DNA of 64,000 bases, from positions 64,501 through 128,500 of the forward strand of contig JAVKOQ010000090.1 of NCBI GenBank assembly GCA_031835245.1, given 5' to 3'. Of this stretch, positions 38,930 through 50,100 are shown piece after piece (within the stretch, counting starts at the first letter, position 1; every line of letters begins with the position of its first letter). Source of the DNA: Balamuthia mandrillaris (taxonomy: Eukaryota; Discosea; Longamoebia; Balamuthiidae). The notes under the pieces were generated by a model. It made no database searches and was not told where the DNA came from. It was given only the letters and a program-made list of their open reading frames with translations. The position numbers were made by a program, and so were the translations under genes.

Positions 38930-40952
38930 AAGAGAGAGAAAGAGAGAGAGGGGAACAGTACCTCCAACTCGATCGCTTCGTCGAGAGCAGACGTACTTTC
39001 AGAGAACGATTCACTATCAGGAGGAATGGCACTGTAAGCCAATATCAAGCAAGAGCCAAGCTAGGAAAGGAACAAGAAGAGAAATCCAGCCGTTAGCTTG
39101 AAAACGAAAAGCAATAAAAGCGGAGCTGCTAACCTCCAATTCACGAATAAAGGGGCGAAGAAAGTCAACATGAGGTGTTACCAACAACTTCGGCTTCGAA
39201 TTTTGTAAGGGCTCATTTTCTCTGTAAATAAGAAATAGCACCAAGGAAAACATCGGGTTGAGAAAAAAAAACCAAATTAACAAACTGAAAATAATACCCT
39301 ATTTCATCATCGTCTTTGGGTACTATATCCTCCATTTGATCTTTGGAAGAGCTGCTTCCTCCCGTGTCTTTTTTCAAAAGTTGCTTGTCGATGGTCAATG
39401 GTGGAATATCTTCAATTGTTGAGATAAACTTGGTGATGGACAGCAGCACTCTTGGCTCTTGGGACAGACATCGTTGCAGCATTTGCTCCATTTCTCTCAG
39501 ATGCTCCACTCTTTTTACAACCTTGTCTGTTATATTAGAAGAAAAATGAGAAAGACAAATAAATAAATGAATGTTGACAGAGGGTAGACGTCAACTAACG
39601 TTTGATAGTAATATCGGATGAGCTATAAAACGAATTGATCAATTCTCGGCACCTATTAAAAGATAATGTTAGCAGAAACAATTACAAAGAAGAAAGAAAA
39701 CAAACCAGCAGAGTCCGAAGAAGAGTGCCAAGCCAACATTACTTTGCATGACGGCACCTAACCGCGTAAAATCCTCGAATTCGTCAGGGGATATCAGAAA
39801 CAAAGGACACCCAACAAGAGCATCGATGCCTTCCAGCGGTTCATCAAGGAACACGCGACTCACTTTTAGTAGACGCAATAGGGGAGCTAATTTTATCAAA
39901 AGGTTTGCCTTTTCTTCCTTGATCATGTAATATAACATTACTGCTATATTGTTTACCTGACCCAAAAAGCAAAACAAACAAAGAAGTGAGAAAACACAAA
40001 GAAAGAAAAGAAAGTAATACTGTACTTGGTCGTTTAAGTCAAACCAAAGCGCCTTGGGATTGCTGCTCAAAACATCAGACAACTCTTCTCCCTCTGGCAC
40101 CAAGAACTTCTCAGTTAACTCGTTCTCAGCCAACCTGTTCCCGAAAAAAATATTCTCTTGTCAGTCATACGAAAACTTAGCGAAGGCAAATAAGCTTACG
40201 TTTTTAGCTCGTCCACAACCTTGCAATCTAAAAGGCCCTCTCTCACAATTTCAACAAGTTCATCACATAAGAACGAATAGCAGTACTGCAAAAGAAGAAG
40301 CAGTGAGACAACATATGGCCAAACAGGAGCAGGACTTACAGGAGAAGAAACGGAGCAGGAGCTTATCAATAAGTGCAGTAACGTATATATCTCTGTTCTA
40401 TCAGCTGAGTTCATGGCTTCGCCCTGGGAGGCAGCAAAACCAGAAGTCACGTCGTGCTCTATGTCTTCATTTTGTTCACTTGCTTTGAGACGAAAAAAGA
40501 AATCAAATAAGATATGCATATCGCCTAAACGAATTACAAAGTAAAGAAAGGCAAAGTACTGACCAAAAGATCTTATCATGGCCAATCCTCCAAGCATTCC
40601 AATTTTCTTTGCAGAGTCTGCTGGACTAGAAAGTAACTTTCGTATCATGATCCTAACTTCGTTGCCGAGAGTTGAAGGGGTATTCGACTTTTGTGCTTGG
40701 TAAATACTTTTTCAAGAGAGAGGAGGAAGAGGAGAACGTACATGTGAAGCACGTGAGACTAACTGACAAAAAACTGTAAAGATGTTGCGGATCTGGTTGT
40801 CCTGAAGAGTATGGAGATAGTCCAGAATGCCTTGTATGTACACAGAGTAACTTGCCAATTGTTCGCGCATTGCCTTTGATTCTATCAACTTTAGCAGCAC
40901 ACTCAACGCAGCGTCTATTTCCTCACTCTATCATAAAGGTAATCAGGAAACG

Positions 40953-40993
<41 letters not shown>

Positions 40994-43208
40994 AGAGAAC
41001 AGAGAGGAACATGAATGAAGAATGCCATACCGCTCCAGACCCGATGTGGGTGATGATATTGCCCAACAACTCTTGTCGTTGATACTTTTCAGTAAAGTGT
41101 TGAAATACAAGAACGTATTGCGCTACCCCAAACTGCCTTATGGCTGGCTCTGGTGAACGAAGAAACAATTCTTGTAGTGCCAACAAAGAAGCGTGGTACC
41201 TTTTTTTTTTTTTTTTTTTTGTGTTAGTATATAGATAAGAAGGTTGTTGTTTGTGCGAAAGTGAGAGCGAGAAGAAAAGAAGAAGAACAAGAAGAAGAAG
41301 AAAGAAGAAGAAAGAGAAAAAAGAAGAGAAAGAGCAAAACGAGAAGAAAGGAGGAGAAGGAGGGGAGGAAGACAAAAAGAAGCAGAAACAGCAGCAGCAA
41401 CAGAACAAGATCAAGAACAGGAAGGAAAATAACATACGGAGCAAGAGCTTGCGTGTGACCAGCGATAGAGTGTGATAGAAGCGCGGAAGTGAAGTGCCCT
41501 GCCACAATCTTTTTCCGAAATATCGCTTCAGTAGCTTTCTTATGAGCAGGAATCGAGTGCAACACCCACAGTAACCACAAATCCAATAGCTTGTGTTCCG
41601 CCTATAATATGAGGTTTAAAAATGTTCATTATTTGCCAAATGAAACACTCTACAAAGAGAAGAGAGTACTTGAGATGGAACAGTTTGAATCTCCTTTAGA
41701 AAGGCCTTAAGTATGTATTGTTGTGAGCGAATACCAGATTTTATGGCCTCTGTTCGATAGATGTTCTTCTGGTTAGACATCATAACGACAAGAGCGAAAA
41801 GATACAAAGGAAAAAACCAATCTACCAAGAGTTAACGTTTCTCCCATTTTCTTCGTGGCCGCTTCTGACGATTTGGCTTGTCGGTTACTCAATAGCGGTG
41901 CGAAGTCCAAATTGCATCGTATCTTTTTGGCAACTTGTTGCACGTTGTCTTTGTTCGTTGAGCGCAGAAGAAAGCTCACCACAACGGGGAGGTCATCTAG
42001 GGCGGCAGATGGAAGGGACCTCAATACCGAGTTCCTTACTTGGTCCTTCACGAATAGATATGATAAGATACAGTAATATAATTAAGTGAGAAAAGAGAGA
42101 AGACAAACTGTTAACTCGGAGGGTAGATTCAAGTTGGATAAAGTATCCAGAATTGGCACTGTGAGCTCGCTCTCCTGTTCCATTAATTCTTGAAGGTCAT
42201 TTACAATCATGGGAAAACCATAGTCATCGATAATGTCGGGAATGAACGTGATGATCTCTTTCTTAAGATAGGTAGGACACGCCTTCATCACCTCCATAAG
42301 TTTGGTGGTTAATGCTTCGCTCTCGACAACGCTGTCCAACCACCGAAACTGTCTCAGGATTTGTCGTGGTAGACTGCTTCCATAGTCTGTGTCTCTGCCA
42401 TTGAGAAGACAACGAGAGAGAGGGGGGAGAGATGTCACAAAAGCGAAAGCCTAGAATCGGAAGGAAAGAAGCAACGTACTCTACAATAAATTGAGGCAAC
42501 TTTTCCAGCAGTCTTTCAATAAGGAACGGTTGTGTAGCATCCACTGATAACAGCAGCTTCAACACACAGTCATTGGTGGCAACATGTTCGCTATGTTCCC
42601 AAAAAAAAAAAGTGAGACGGAGTGTTCGCGATGACCCAAAAAAAAGTAAGGAGGAGGAGAGCAATAAGAGAGTGATACGTTTGGTCGGGACTGGAGAGTG
42701 CAGGGCGCAGCCAGTGTTGCAGCTCCTCATCATTGTCGATGATCTCTGCCAATTCTTCTTGCGCTTTCTTTAGCGCTTCTGGGCTTTGAGTAAACATCTT
42801 GCTAACGTGTCGTCGTAGCTGCGTTGGATCAGCTTCCAGCAAGAAGAGGAGGGCCGAAAAGAAGATGGTGAATAAACAAGAAAGCAGAAGAACAAGAAGT
42901 AAGAGGTAAGAAGCTCTGATAGAAAAGTAGCTACCGATAACGTGCGTTTGTCCAGAGAGACTCCAGCCACCACCTCGAAGCACTTTGTGCAATACGCTGT
43001 TGCCGGAATCTAGGCCTTGGCTTGATGAAGAGGAGGAGGAACCCGCTCCTCCTCCTGCTCGTCCTTTCTTGACCGCCTCCCATCCCTCCTCGGCATTATC
43101 TTTTTTTTGTTTTTTGTTTAAAAGTTTGGGTAAGCGTTAGTTCAATGCTGAGCATCCCCATGTTACAAACAAAACAAAAAAAAAAACCCAACCTTGTTTT
43201 CGTTTCAT
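37134..43208 (-). CDS. FANCD2: FANCD2, Fanconi anaemia group D2 protein
   Basis: About 22 minus-strand exons encode roughly 1,400 residues (human 1,451). Exon 1 is 43208-43193 (MKRKQ), exon 2 starts 43099, the last is 37276-37134. Conserved segments run in family order: SVLHKVLRGGGW, LPRQILRQFRWLDSVVE, ESELTVPILDTLSNL, ILDYLHTLQDNQIRNIF, VRIMIRKLLSS, DALVGCPLFLISPDE, VLHFLLQDLNNKLTVLLSP, IIKNLQTSTRAMQ, KSLELLIYRVKVML, AFWMGNLKHRNLRGQEV, and an acidic tail of Glu. FANCD2 with FANCI clamps DNA after monoubiquitination and directs interstrand crosslink repair. In the acceptor-lysine segment the sequence reads SSPADSAKKIG where human has SSTVFKYKLIG. The last intron appears to start with GC (37352-37351). 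I did not fix every internal junction. Confidence 0.93.
37138..37165 (-). repeat. (TTC)n encoding poly-Glu tail of FANCD2
   Basis: A TTC run on the plus strand is GAA on the coding strand and encodes the last Glu residues before the FANCD2 stop. Confidence 0.85.
38898..38950 (-). repeat. (GA)n in FANCD2 intron
   Basis: A GA tract (CT on the sense strand) lies in a FANCD2 intron; others are at about 40957-40989, also intronic and CT on the sense strand. Confidence 0.85.
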
Positions 43209-43418
43209 CTTTGTCCTGGTAGTTGGGCGCCCACAGGAGAGGACGCGTACACTTTGCTCGTCCAAACTTTTTCTTCTTTTTTCAAAAGAAAAATACTAGG
43301 AAAAATTTTGTCTTTAGAAAAAGGCTTCCAGGAAAAATTTTGTGTGGAAAATTGTTGAACTGCAAGACGGCTGTCAGGAAAGGGATCCCTGAACCTTCCT
43401 TTGAACCCCAGGAAGAAA
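43209..43418. promoter_or_regulatory. Divergent promoter, FANCD2 / F-box-ankyrin
   Basis: This 210-bp gap lacks the TGTCGACA element. It has the palindrome TGGGCGCCCA (about 43223-43232), an ACGCGT hexamer (about 43243-43248, the yeast MCB/MBF site, about 35 bp from the FANCD2 ATG) and a direct repeat of AGGAAAAATTTTGT (about 43296 and 43331). Confidence 0.4.
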
Positions 43419-44255
43419 ATGGAAGGAAAGCAGCACAAGCGTACAATTTGCGGGCCAGAGGGGTTGTTGTGTGTGGAGCATAAACACGAACCGACAAAAA
43501 GATCTAAGCTTTGTTCCCGCATTCTGGAGAAGGATGGTGGAGAAGGAGCTGAGGAAGACAGCTGTCTGCTCAACAAATTCTTACCGGATGAACTGCTGCA
43601 CTACATCCTCTGCATGGTGCCCTCAAGCAATGCCGGCATGGCCGCTCGCACCTGCAAGCGATGGTACTCCTGCTGCCCTGTCTCTCTTCGCAACAAACTA
43701 GACCCGTTTGCCACGCACTGCAGCAAATCCATGCTTCAGTGGAGCCTTGACAATGGCTATTCCAACCACTACTTTGTTTGCACAAAGGTGGCAGCTCGAG
43801 GCGGCCTGGAGGCTTTGCAATGGGCGAGAGAGCAAGACTTCCGTTGGGATACGAGCGTGTGCGCCCACGCGGCTGCCAGAGGGGACTTGGAGATGCTTAA
43901 ATGGGCTCGTTCTGAGGACTGCCCATGGAACCCATGGACTGTCCTCTACGCAGCGCGGAATGGGCAGTTGGAAGTGCTGCAGTGGATCAAAGAGAATGGC
44001 TGTCCTTGGAACTTTGATTCGGTGTGCTGCCAAGCAGCCCTTTATGGCCGCTTGGAGACGTTGCAATGGGCGAGGGAGAATGGATGTCCTTGGGATGCAC
44101 GCGTGTGCACCAACGCGGCCTCGAATGGTCATTTGGAGGTGCTCAAATGGGCAAGGCAACAAGCATGTCCTTGGGACAAGAGCCTTGCTCTCGATAAGGC
44201 GAAAAACAACCAACATCAGGAAGTGTATCAATGGATATTGGATAATTATCAGTGA
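43419..44255 (+). CDS. F-box protein with ankyrin-like GCPWD repeats
   Basis: A single exon encodes 278 residues. An F-box-like segment (FLPDELLHYILCMV, then AARTCKRWYSCC) lies at about residues 52-90. It is followed by five tandem ankyrin-like units of about 26-28 residues built as aA(A)xGxLExLxWAR(E)xxCPWD, e.g. RLETLQWARENGCPWD and HLEVLKWARQQACPWD. This unit type, with its W-A-R and C-P-W-(D/N) signature behind an F-box, is common in Pandoravirus and Mimivirus-like giant viruses and in amoebae and algae that meet them. The probable role is a substrate adaptor of an SCF ubiquitin ligase. No introns, unlike most neighbours. Confidence 0.85.
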   Translation: MEGKQHKRTICGPEGLLCVEHKHEPTKRSKLCSRILEKDGGEGAEEDSCLLNKFLPDELLHYILCMVPSSNAGMAARTCKRWYSCCPVSLRNKLDPFATHCSKSMLQWSLDNGYSNHYFVCTKVAARGGLEALQWAREQDFRWDTSVCAHAAARGDLEMLKWARSEDCPWNPWTVLYAARNGQLEVLQWIKENGCPWNFDSVCCQAALYGRLETLQWARENGCPWDARVCTNAASNGHLEVLKWARQQACPWDKSLALDKAKNNQHQEVYQWILDNYQ

Positions 44256-44328
44256 CTGTCTTCAACAAGTCTCTTTCTCTGTCGACTTTCAGGAATATTA
44301 ACCCCTTTCCTGTAAGCGTCTTTGCTTA

Positions 44329-44835
44329 TTAGACGTGGAGTTCTTTCGTTTCTTTTTCTATTTTGTCGTCATCTTCATCGTCACTCCAAGGCTCTAAGCC
44401 AAGCATCTTTCGGCCGAGAGGGGAGGGCACAAACTCTGTGGGAAGCCTTAAACGTACCGCTTCTGCTCGAGCTTTGCCCAATTCGCTCTCTGGGTGTGGC
44501 ATCTGTAATATATGTATTCAAGACGGTTACAAATATAAAACAACGGTAAGCAAAAGCAACTCAGAACATACCACATCAGCAGGAAACATCTTGAGGTACT
44601 GGCAGAACCGAAACTTATCGCTATCATTCGGATAGTTGCAGTGAGGCATCGCGGAGGACCAAACGACCAAGCTGCCACGACGCATGCTGACCTTGAAGAC
44701 ATGTTGGATCAGGGGATCATCGCTTGGAGCCATGATGAAACCTTTGGATGAGGTCTTTGGATGCTTTTCAGCCCACTCTTTCGTGAACTTGTGAAAACCT
44801 GGTTCAACAAACTGTTAGAACTATCTTTGGATGCT

Positions 44836-44889
<54 letters not shown>

Positions 44890-45819
44890 CGAGGTAGCAA
44901 GGGACAAAAAAGAGAACAAACCAGGAACAGTAAGAAAGCCGCCATCCTCAACCTTGCTGTCTGCCAAGGCTATCAGCCCTTGAACCTTTTCATATCCCTT
45001 AAACTCGTTGTTCTCATTGTTCTCCGTGATAAACTCGTACGCGGCGGTATGAGGAAGCTTCCATCGTTCTAACGTTTCTTTAGCTTTTTTTCTATTTTCT
45101 GCTTCCTTTTCTTTCTCTTCTATTTCTCCAACATGAAACCAACCCCATGGATTTAGGTCCCAATGTACCCACGCCGAACGGGTCTTCCATTCCGGTCTAT
45201 CTTCCCTTCTTATTCCTCCTTCTTTGTCTGCTTCTTCTGTCTCCTCTTCTTTCTTTATTCCTTTTTCTTTTGTTCCTTCTTCTTCCTCTTCCTGACGAGA
45301 AGGAAAAGGAATGTTTTTAGTGGGTCGCATCATGCCATACCTGTCCATGCTGACCATCAACTTCTTGGTGCCCAACACCAAGCTGAAGGCTTTGTAAAGG
45401 TTAGCGTTCTGGCGGTTGGTCCAGGCCATGACCCCATCCACAATATCCATGCCCACGATGCCAGCCCCTCCTTTGCCTAAACGTTCCCAGGAGTGAGGGT
45501 CCTCCCTCTCGAGGCCAGGGAACGAGTTGCTGACCAGCTGCCAGATCTCGTCGATGGTACGGTCGCAGTCTTCGGGGTCTAGGACGTTGTCTACTACCAC
45601 GAAGCCAAACTCTTGGAAGAAGTCGAGAAGGGCTTGTGGGTCATCATCATCGAGGGAGAAGGAGCGGACGTAACCCTCTTCATCGAGAGGCACTTGTACG
45701 GGGGTGTACGACGTGGCAATGGGTTGAGGCGTCGGCGTAGCCGAGGCAGACTGAATGGACGCTTTGGAAGACGTGCCTCGTGCAACGTTTTTCAGTTGAG
45801 AGGAAGCAGAGTTACCCAT
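44329..45819 (-). CDS. PhyH-like 2-oxoglutarate/Fe(II) dioxygenase with N-myristoylation motif
   Basis: Minus-strand exons 45819-44922, 44798-44572 and 44502-44329 encode 432 residues. The start MGNSASSQ is a good N-myristoylation signal (Gly2, Ser6). The core resembles phytanoyl-CoA dioxygenase family proteins: FFQEFGFVVVDNVLDPEDC (first strand and helix), HWDLNPW as the H-x-D iron pair, TVPGFHKFTKEW, and SLVVWSSAMPHCNYPN supplying the distal His. An insert of about 40 mostly charged residues (E/K-rich) precedes HWDLN. The tail is acidic (EPWSDDEDDD). Substrate unknown; a membrane-tethered oxygenase is inferred. The start ATG at 45819 is preferred over an upstream non-ATG codon. Confidence 0.75.
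44838..44888 (-). repeat. (GA)n in dioxygenase intron
   Basis: A GA tract (CT on the sense strand) lies inside the intron 44921-44799. Confidence 0.85.
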
Positions 45820-46195
45820 CTTCCCCAAATAAATGGAAAATAGGGGGTGGGACGTCCCTTCTTTTCTTTCTTGTTGGTTTTTTTTTTCAAGCTCAGCTTT
45901 CTTCGGTGAAACGGTAACGCCTCAAATCAAGTGACATCACCGAACTCCTCAAAAGGTTAAAACACACGTCAGTCGAAAATTAAATCAGAATTTCCCGCCA
46001 AAATTTTGGGGGGGGGGGGCAATTAGGCGTGGTTCAGCAGTAGCAAATGATGCAGAACCAATTTTTTTAAAGGTCCCCTTCGCCACGTTCTCTTTCCTTC
46101 TTCTTCTTCCTCTGCTTCTTCTTCTGTGGCCATAGATGTTGTTGTCTTTTCCTGTTGCTTAACTTCAAAAAAAGAAACACGAGAACAAAAAAAAA
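45820..46195. promoter_or_regulatory. Divergent promoter with E2F-like and TGACATCACCG sites
   Basis: TGACATCACCG at about 45932-45942 matches the arm of the inverted repeat at 1045-1057. TTTCCCGCCAAAA at about 45991-46003 is a perfect E2F/DP consensus (TTTSSCGCC then A). A poly-G run follows at about 46010. Confidence 0.5.
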
Positions 46196-46934
46196 ATGCA
46201 GACAAAGAGACTCGCAGTGAGACGGAGGTCCAAGAAAAAACAAGCGCCTCCTCCGCCGTATGCCATCCTGCCCAAAGAATGTGTTACGCAATTGAAACAC
46301 GTTTACAACCCTGAGGACAGCAACTGGAGCCTCAAAGAGAACCTCATTTCGGTGACAAAGGAAGAGAGCGTTTCTGACCCTTCCCACACACTCTGCCGGG
46401 TGGACTACACCTTTCGATTTACCAAAGGAAACGAGGTAACCTCCTCTTTCTTTAAGGGTTCGGTTCTCTGTCGTCTCAAATAGTAAACAACACAAACAGA
46501 CTTTCGAGGGATATGTGTTGTATCATGAACGACAAAAGTTTAAGGAGGACAAGGAGAGCGACGAAGAGCAAGACGCAGAGAGCGATGACGAGGAATGGGA
46601 GATCAACAGAACTGGCTTATTCCTTAGCCCCATCAGAGAGGTCCCCATGGCTGTCTGCGACCGAGCGCTCAAGGAAGGCCGCCAAGAAGGGGAGGACAGC
46701 TTTAGCTTCGAAGACGACGAGCTGGAGGACCTCTCCATCAATCACCTTCAATGGCCCTTTGAGCTGCCGCCTCATCGATACAATGGTGGAATGGAGGACG
46801 AACTGAAGGCGAGAAACAACAAGCCGTGGCCGATGGTCTTTTTTCTGTCCGAACCCAAGTACCACCCGGACGATAACCTTTGGGTGGCTGCTGATCCTGA
46901 AAGCGACCAATACTGTCCCTATTTTGTTGGTTAA
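46196..46934 (+). CDS. Acidic protein of unknown function
   Basis: Exons 46196-46435 and 46500-46934 encode 224 residues. A basic N-terminus (MQTKRLAVRRRSKKK) is followed by a Pro run, then CRVDYTFRFTKGNETFEGYVLYHER, a DEEQDAESDDEEWE acidic segment, VPMAVCDRALKEGRQ and a C-terminal part rich in Pro and aromatic residues. No signal peptide, no membrane helix. I recognise no family. The basic start could be a nuclear localisation signal. Shares a promoter carrying an E2F-like site with the dioxygenase gene. Confidence 0.7.
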
Positions 46935-47127
46935 ACAATAACGTTTTTCCTCCAAAGTTTGTGTTCTTCTTATTCACTTTGTGTTCTTCTTATTCATTCG
47001 TAGCTCGTCTTTCCCTCTTCTATCTCTCTCTTCTCATCGCAATGACAAACACAAAAAAACAAAACTGAGGAAGAAAAAGAATGTATGAATGTACAACAAA
47101 GAAGCCAGAAAAAAGAGAAGTGGGTGG

Positions 47128-50100
47128 TTATTGTGAGGAAGGTTGCAATAGATCTTTGTACTGAGACTTGAGTTGCCGGAGCTGCGAGTGTACTTGCCCT
47201 TGTAACTCCTGTGCTCTTACTTCCTCCGTCAGCTCTTCCGTCGTCACCTCTTCTTCCTCGCTTTTTGCTGTTTTGTTACCCGCAGATGAAGAAGAGCTCT
47301 TCTCGTCCTCGCCTTGGTTCAATGGTGAAGAAGCACCAGAAGATGCTTCGGCCAACAGCTCCCGAATTAGCAAACAGGCTTTGCTTCCCCCGGTCAATGT
47401 CTCCGACCGCACCATCAAACGGATGCGCGCCAACAGGTCATAATAAGCACTGCTCTCCTCTTCCGCGCTCTCCAAGTTTTGCTGCAACAGCTTGACTTTT
47501 CTCTCGAAGCTGGCCACGTACTCGTTCATATAATTGCGCAGCAGGTCCAATTCTTGGCTCTGACGTCTTACCTCCTTGCGAGCCGCGGCAAGTTGGATGT
47601 TCAACGCCGATACCTGCCGCTCTAACGCAAACTTCTCAGCGAGGAGCTTCTGCCTCTCGGCCGAGGGATTGTTAATGTCCCCTCTCCGATCGGCCTCTAA
47701 CAACCAAATGTCCATTTGCAGTAGCAATTCACTCTTTTGGTTCTCGCAGAGTTGCATCTTCAGGTTGGTGGCTCTGAGTTGTTCCTCAAGTACGGAGATT
47801 TGGTTCTGTGCCTCACTCTGGCCTTTCTTTAGACGTTCGGCCTCTTCTTTGGCGCGAGCCATCATTTGCTTCATGGCTGGCAAACGCTTCAGACATTCGT
47901 TGGCATGGTCCAGCTCCAGGCGCAGCCTCTCCTCCTCCTGTCGGTACTGCTGTAGGGAGAGTTCGTGCTGATGAACGCGTTCGTCGGTGTGCGAGAGTTG
48001 TGCTTCGAGCTGACGACGGGACTCCTCGGCACGTTCCAACTTGGCTGACAGCTCGCTCTCAGTGGTTTGCAGGAGATGAGAGAGATGGAGGTGAGCAGTG
48101 TTGAGCTCCTCCAGTTGATGGTCGCGTTGGGAGCAGCGTTCGTCGAGGAGGGAGAGCTTAGATTTGGCAGAGGCGAGCTCCTCTTTGACGGAAGTGAGCT
48201 CGTCTACAAGAACGTCTTTTTCTTGGGAGAGAGTGGTGTTCTTGCTTTGCTCGCTCTCCAACGATTGACGTTGAGCCATCAGCGCCTATAATTGTAACTG
48301 TATAAGCGTAGTGAACAAGCAAAGAAAATGAGCACGAAAAGATACATACCGCTTCCTTTTGCTCGATCAATTTCTGCAAGGAAGACACCTGGTCGCTGAT
48401 TCTAGCAATCTCTTCTTGTTTTTCGGTCAACTGCTGTTGGAACTGAATCTCGGTTTCGGCTTGTTGACATAGTAGCTCCTTTTGTCGTTCGTCCCACTCG
48501 GCGATCACTTTCTCCATTTCTTCTCGATGACGAGAGGAAAGGTCTGTTTGCGTATTCTCCAAAGTGAGGCTGTGCTTCGTTTCGGCGGTTTGCAGTTGCT
48601 CTTCGTGAGCTTTCCGCAGGCACGACAGTTCCTCCTCCTTTTGCTTTTGGTGTTCCTCCAACAGAACTTTGGTGTTCTCCTCCGCTTCTTTGGCTTGCAT
48701 TACGAGTTGTTGTTGTAATTCCTCTAATTGTTGTTGGCTCTCTGCTAGGTCTTTGCTTTTGGTAGACAAACTTGAGCGGGCCTCTTCCAGCTCACACTTC
48801 ATAAAGAGATGTTAGTAAATGTCAAAAGTGAAGAACGAAGAAAGGAAGAAAAAACCTCGATTGCTTGATGTTTGGCGCTGAGGCATTGCATAGCTTCCTC
48901 AGTGCAATGAATACGTTTCGAAAGGAGCGAGAGTGCAGCCTTGTAGTGGTTAACCTGGACAAGAGAAAGCGCATGCTCTTGCTCCTGGAAGGAAATGGTC
49001 TCGCGGCACTGCACCAACTCTTCCTCGCATTCCAGTATTCCCTGCTTTGTTTTCGCCAACTGCGATTCCGCATGACGGAGCCCGTTTTCCTTTTCTCGCA
49101 AAAGTAGCGTCGTATTTTTGAGCTCCGTTCTGCACTGGTTGCACTGTTGCTCCAGAGCAGAGAGCTCGCTTTCTCGCTGCTGAACTTTGGCGGTCATACT
49201 TGTCAATTCTTGGGTCTTCTGCTCCAGCGCAACTCGAAGGGAGGTAAGCGCTTCCTCCCTGTCTCTCAGCTGAGACTCGGTCTTGGCCAATGACTCCTCC
49301 AATCCAGAGCTCTTCTCCTCCAATCTGTTCTTTTGTTGTTGCAGCTCGTCTCTCTCGGCCACAAGTGAGTCCTTGTCCACTTCAAGCCGTTGTACCTGCT
49401 CAAGAGCGTCTTGCTCGCCTTGCTCCCGAAGTTGAAGTATTGATTCAAGTTCACGTTGTTGTTGCTCGAGAGAGGCGTGCAGTTGCTTGAGCTCCTCGAG
49501 AGTGGCCGTCTCTTGGTCAAGCAACTGACGGGACTGGGTTACTTCTTCTTGTAAATGCTCGCACTTAACCTGTAGCTGCGACAACGCGCTGTGCTCGGCC
49601 TTGTACTGTTCCAACAGCTGCTCGCTCTTCTGCTTGGCCTGTTGACATTCAATAGAGAGGCTCTGCACTCGCGCGGTCAGCTCTTTCTTCTGAAGAGCCA
49701 GCTGCTGACGAGAGTGCCAAGCCTTTTCCAGGATGACACTCTGGCGGTTTGTAATGTCTCGCACGTGCTTGTTGTGCTTGTGGGTCAACTGGGTGGCCAA
49801 CGATCTTCGTCGTTGGATTTGATTGTCCACACGTTGAAGGGCAGTGTGAAGGCATGCCTCGCAGCGACCGCGATGCTCCTGCAGCATCTCTCTCTGCTTG
49901 CCAAGGATATGGCACTGCTCTTTCACCGCGAGGGCGGCTTGGTTGTGAGTGTTGGCAAGGAGGGTTGCCTTGTCCAGTACGTTTTGAAGAAGGGTGAGAC
50001 GACCAGAGAGGCGTTGCTTTTCCTCAGCCAGCGAGGCAATGGTTCGTTTGTAGTCCTCGTGTTTGAGCTCATCTTTGACGGTGGAGAGCTCTTTCTTGTG

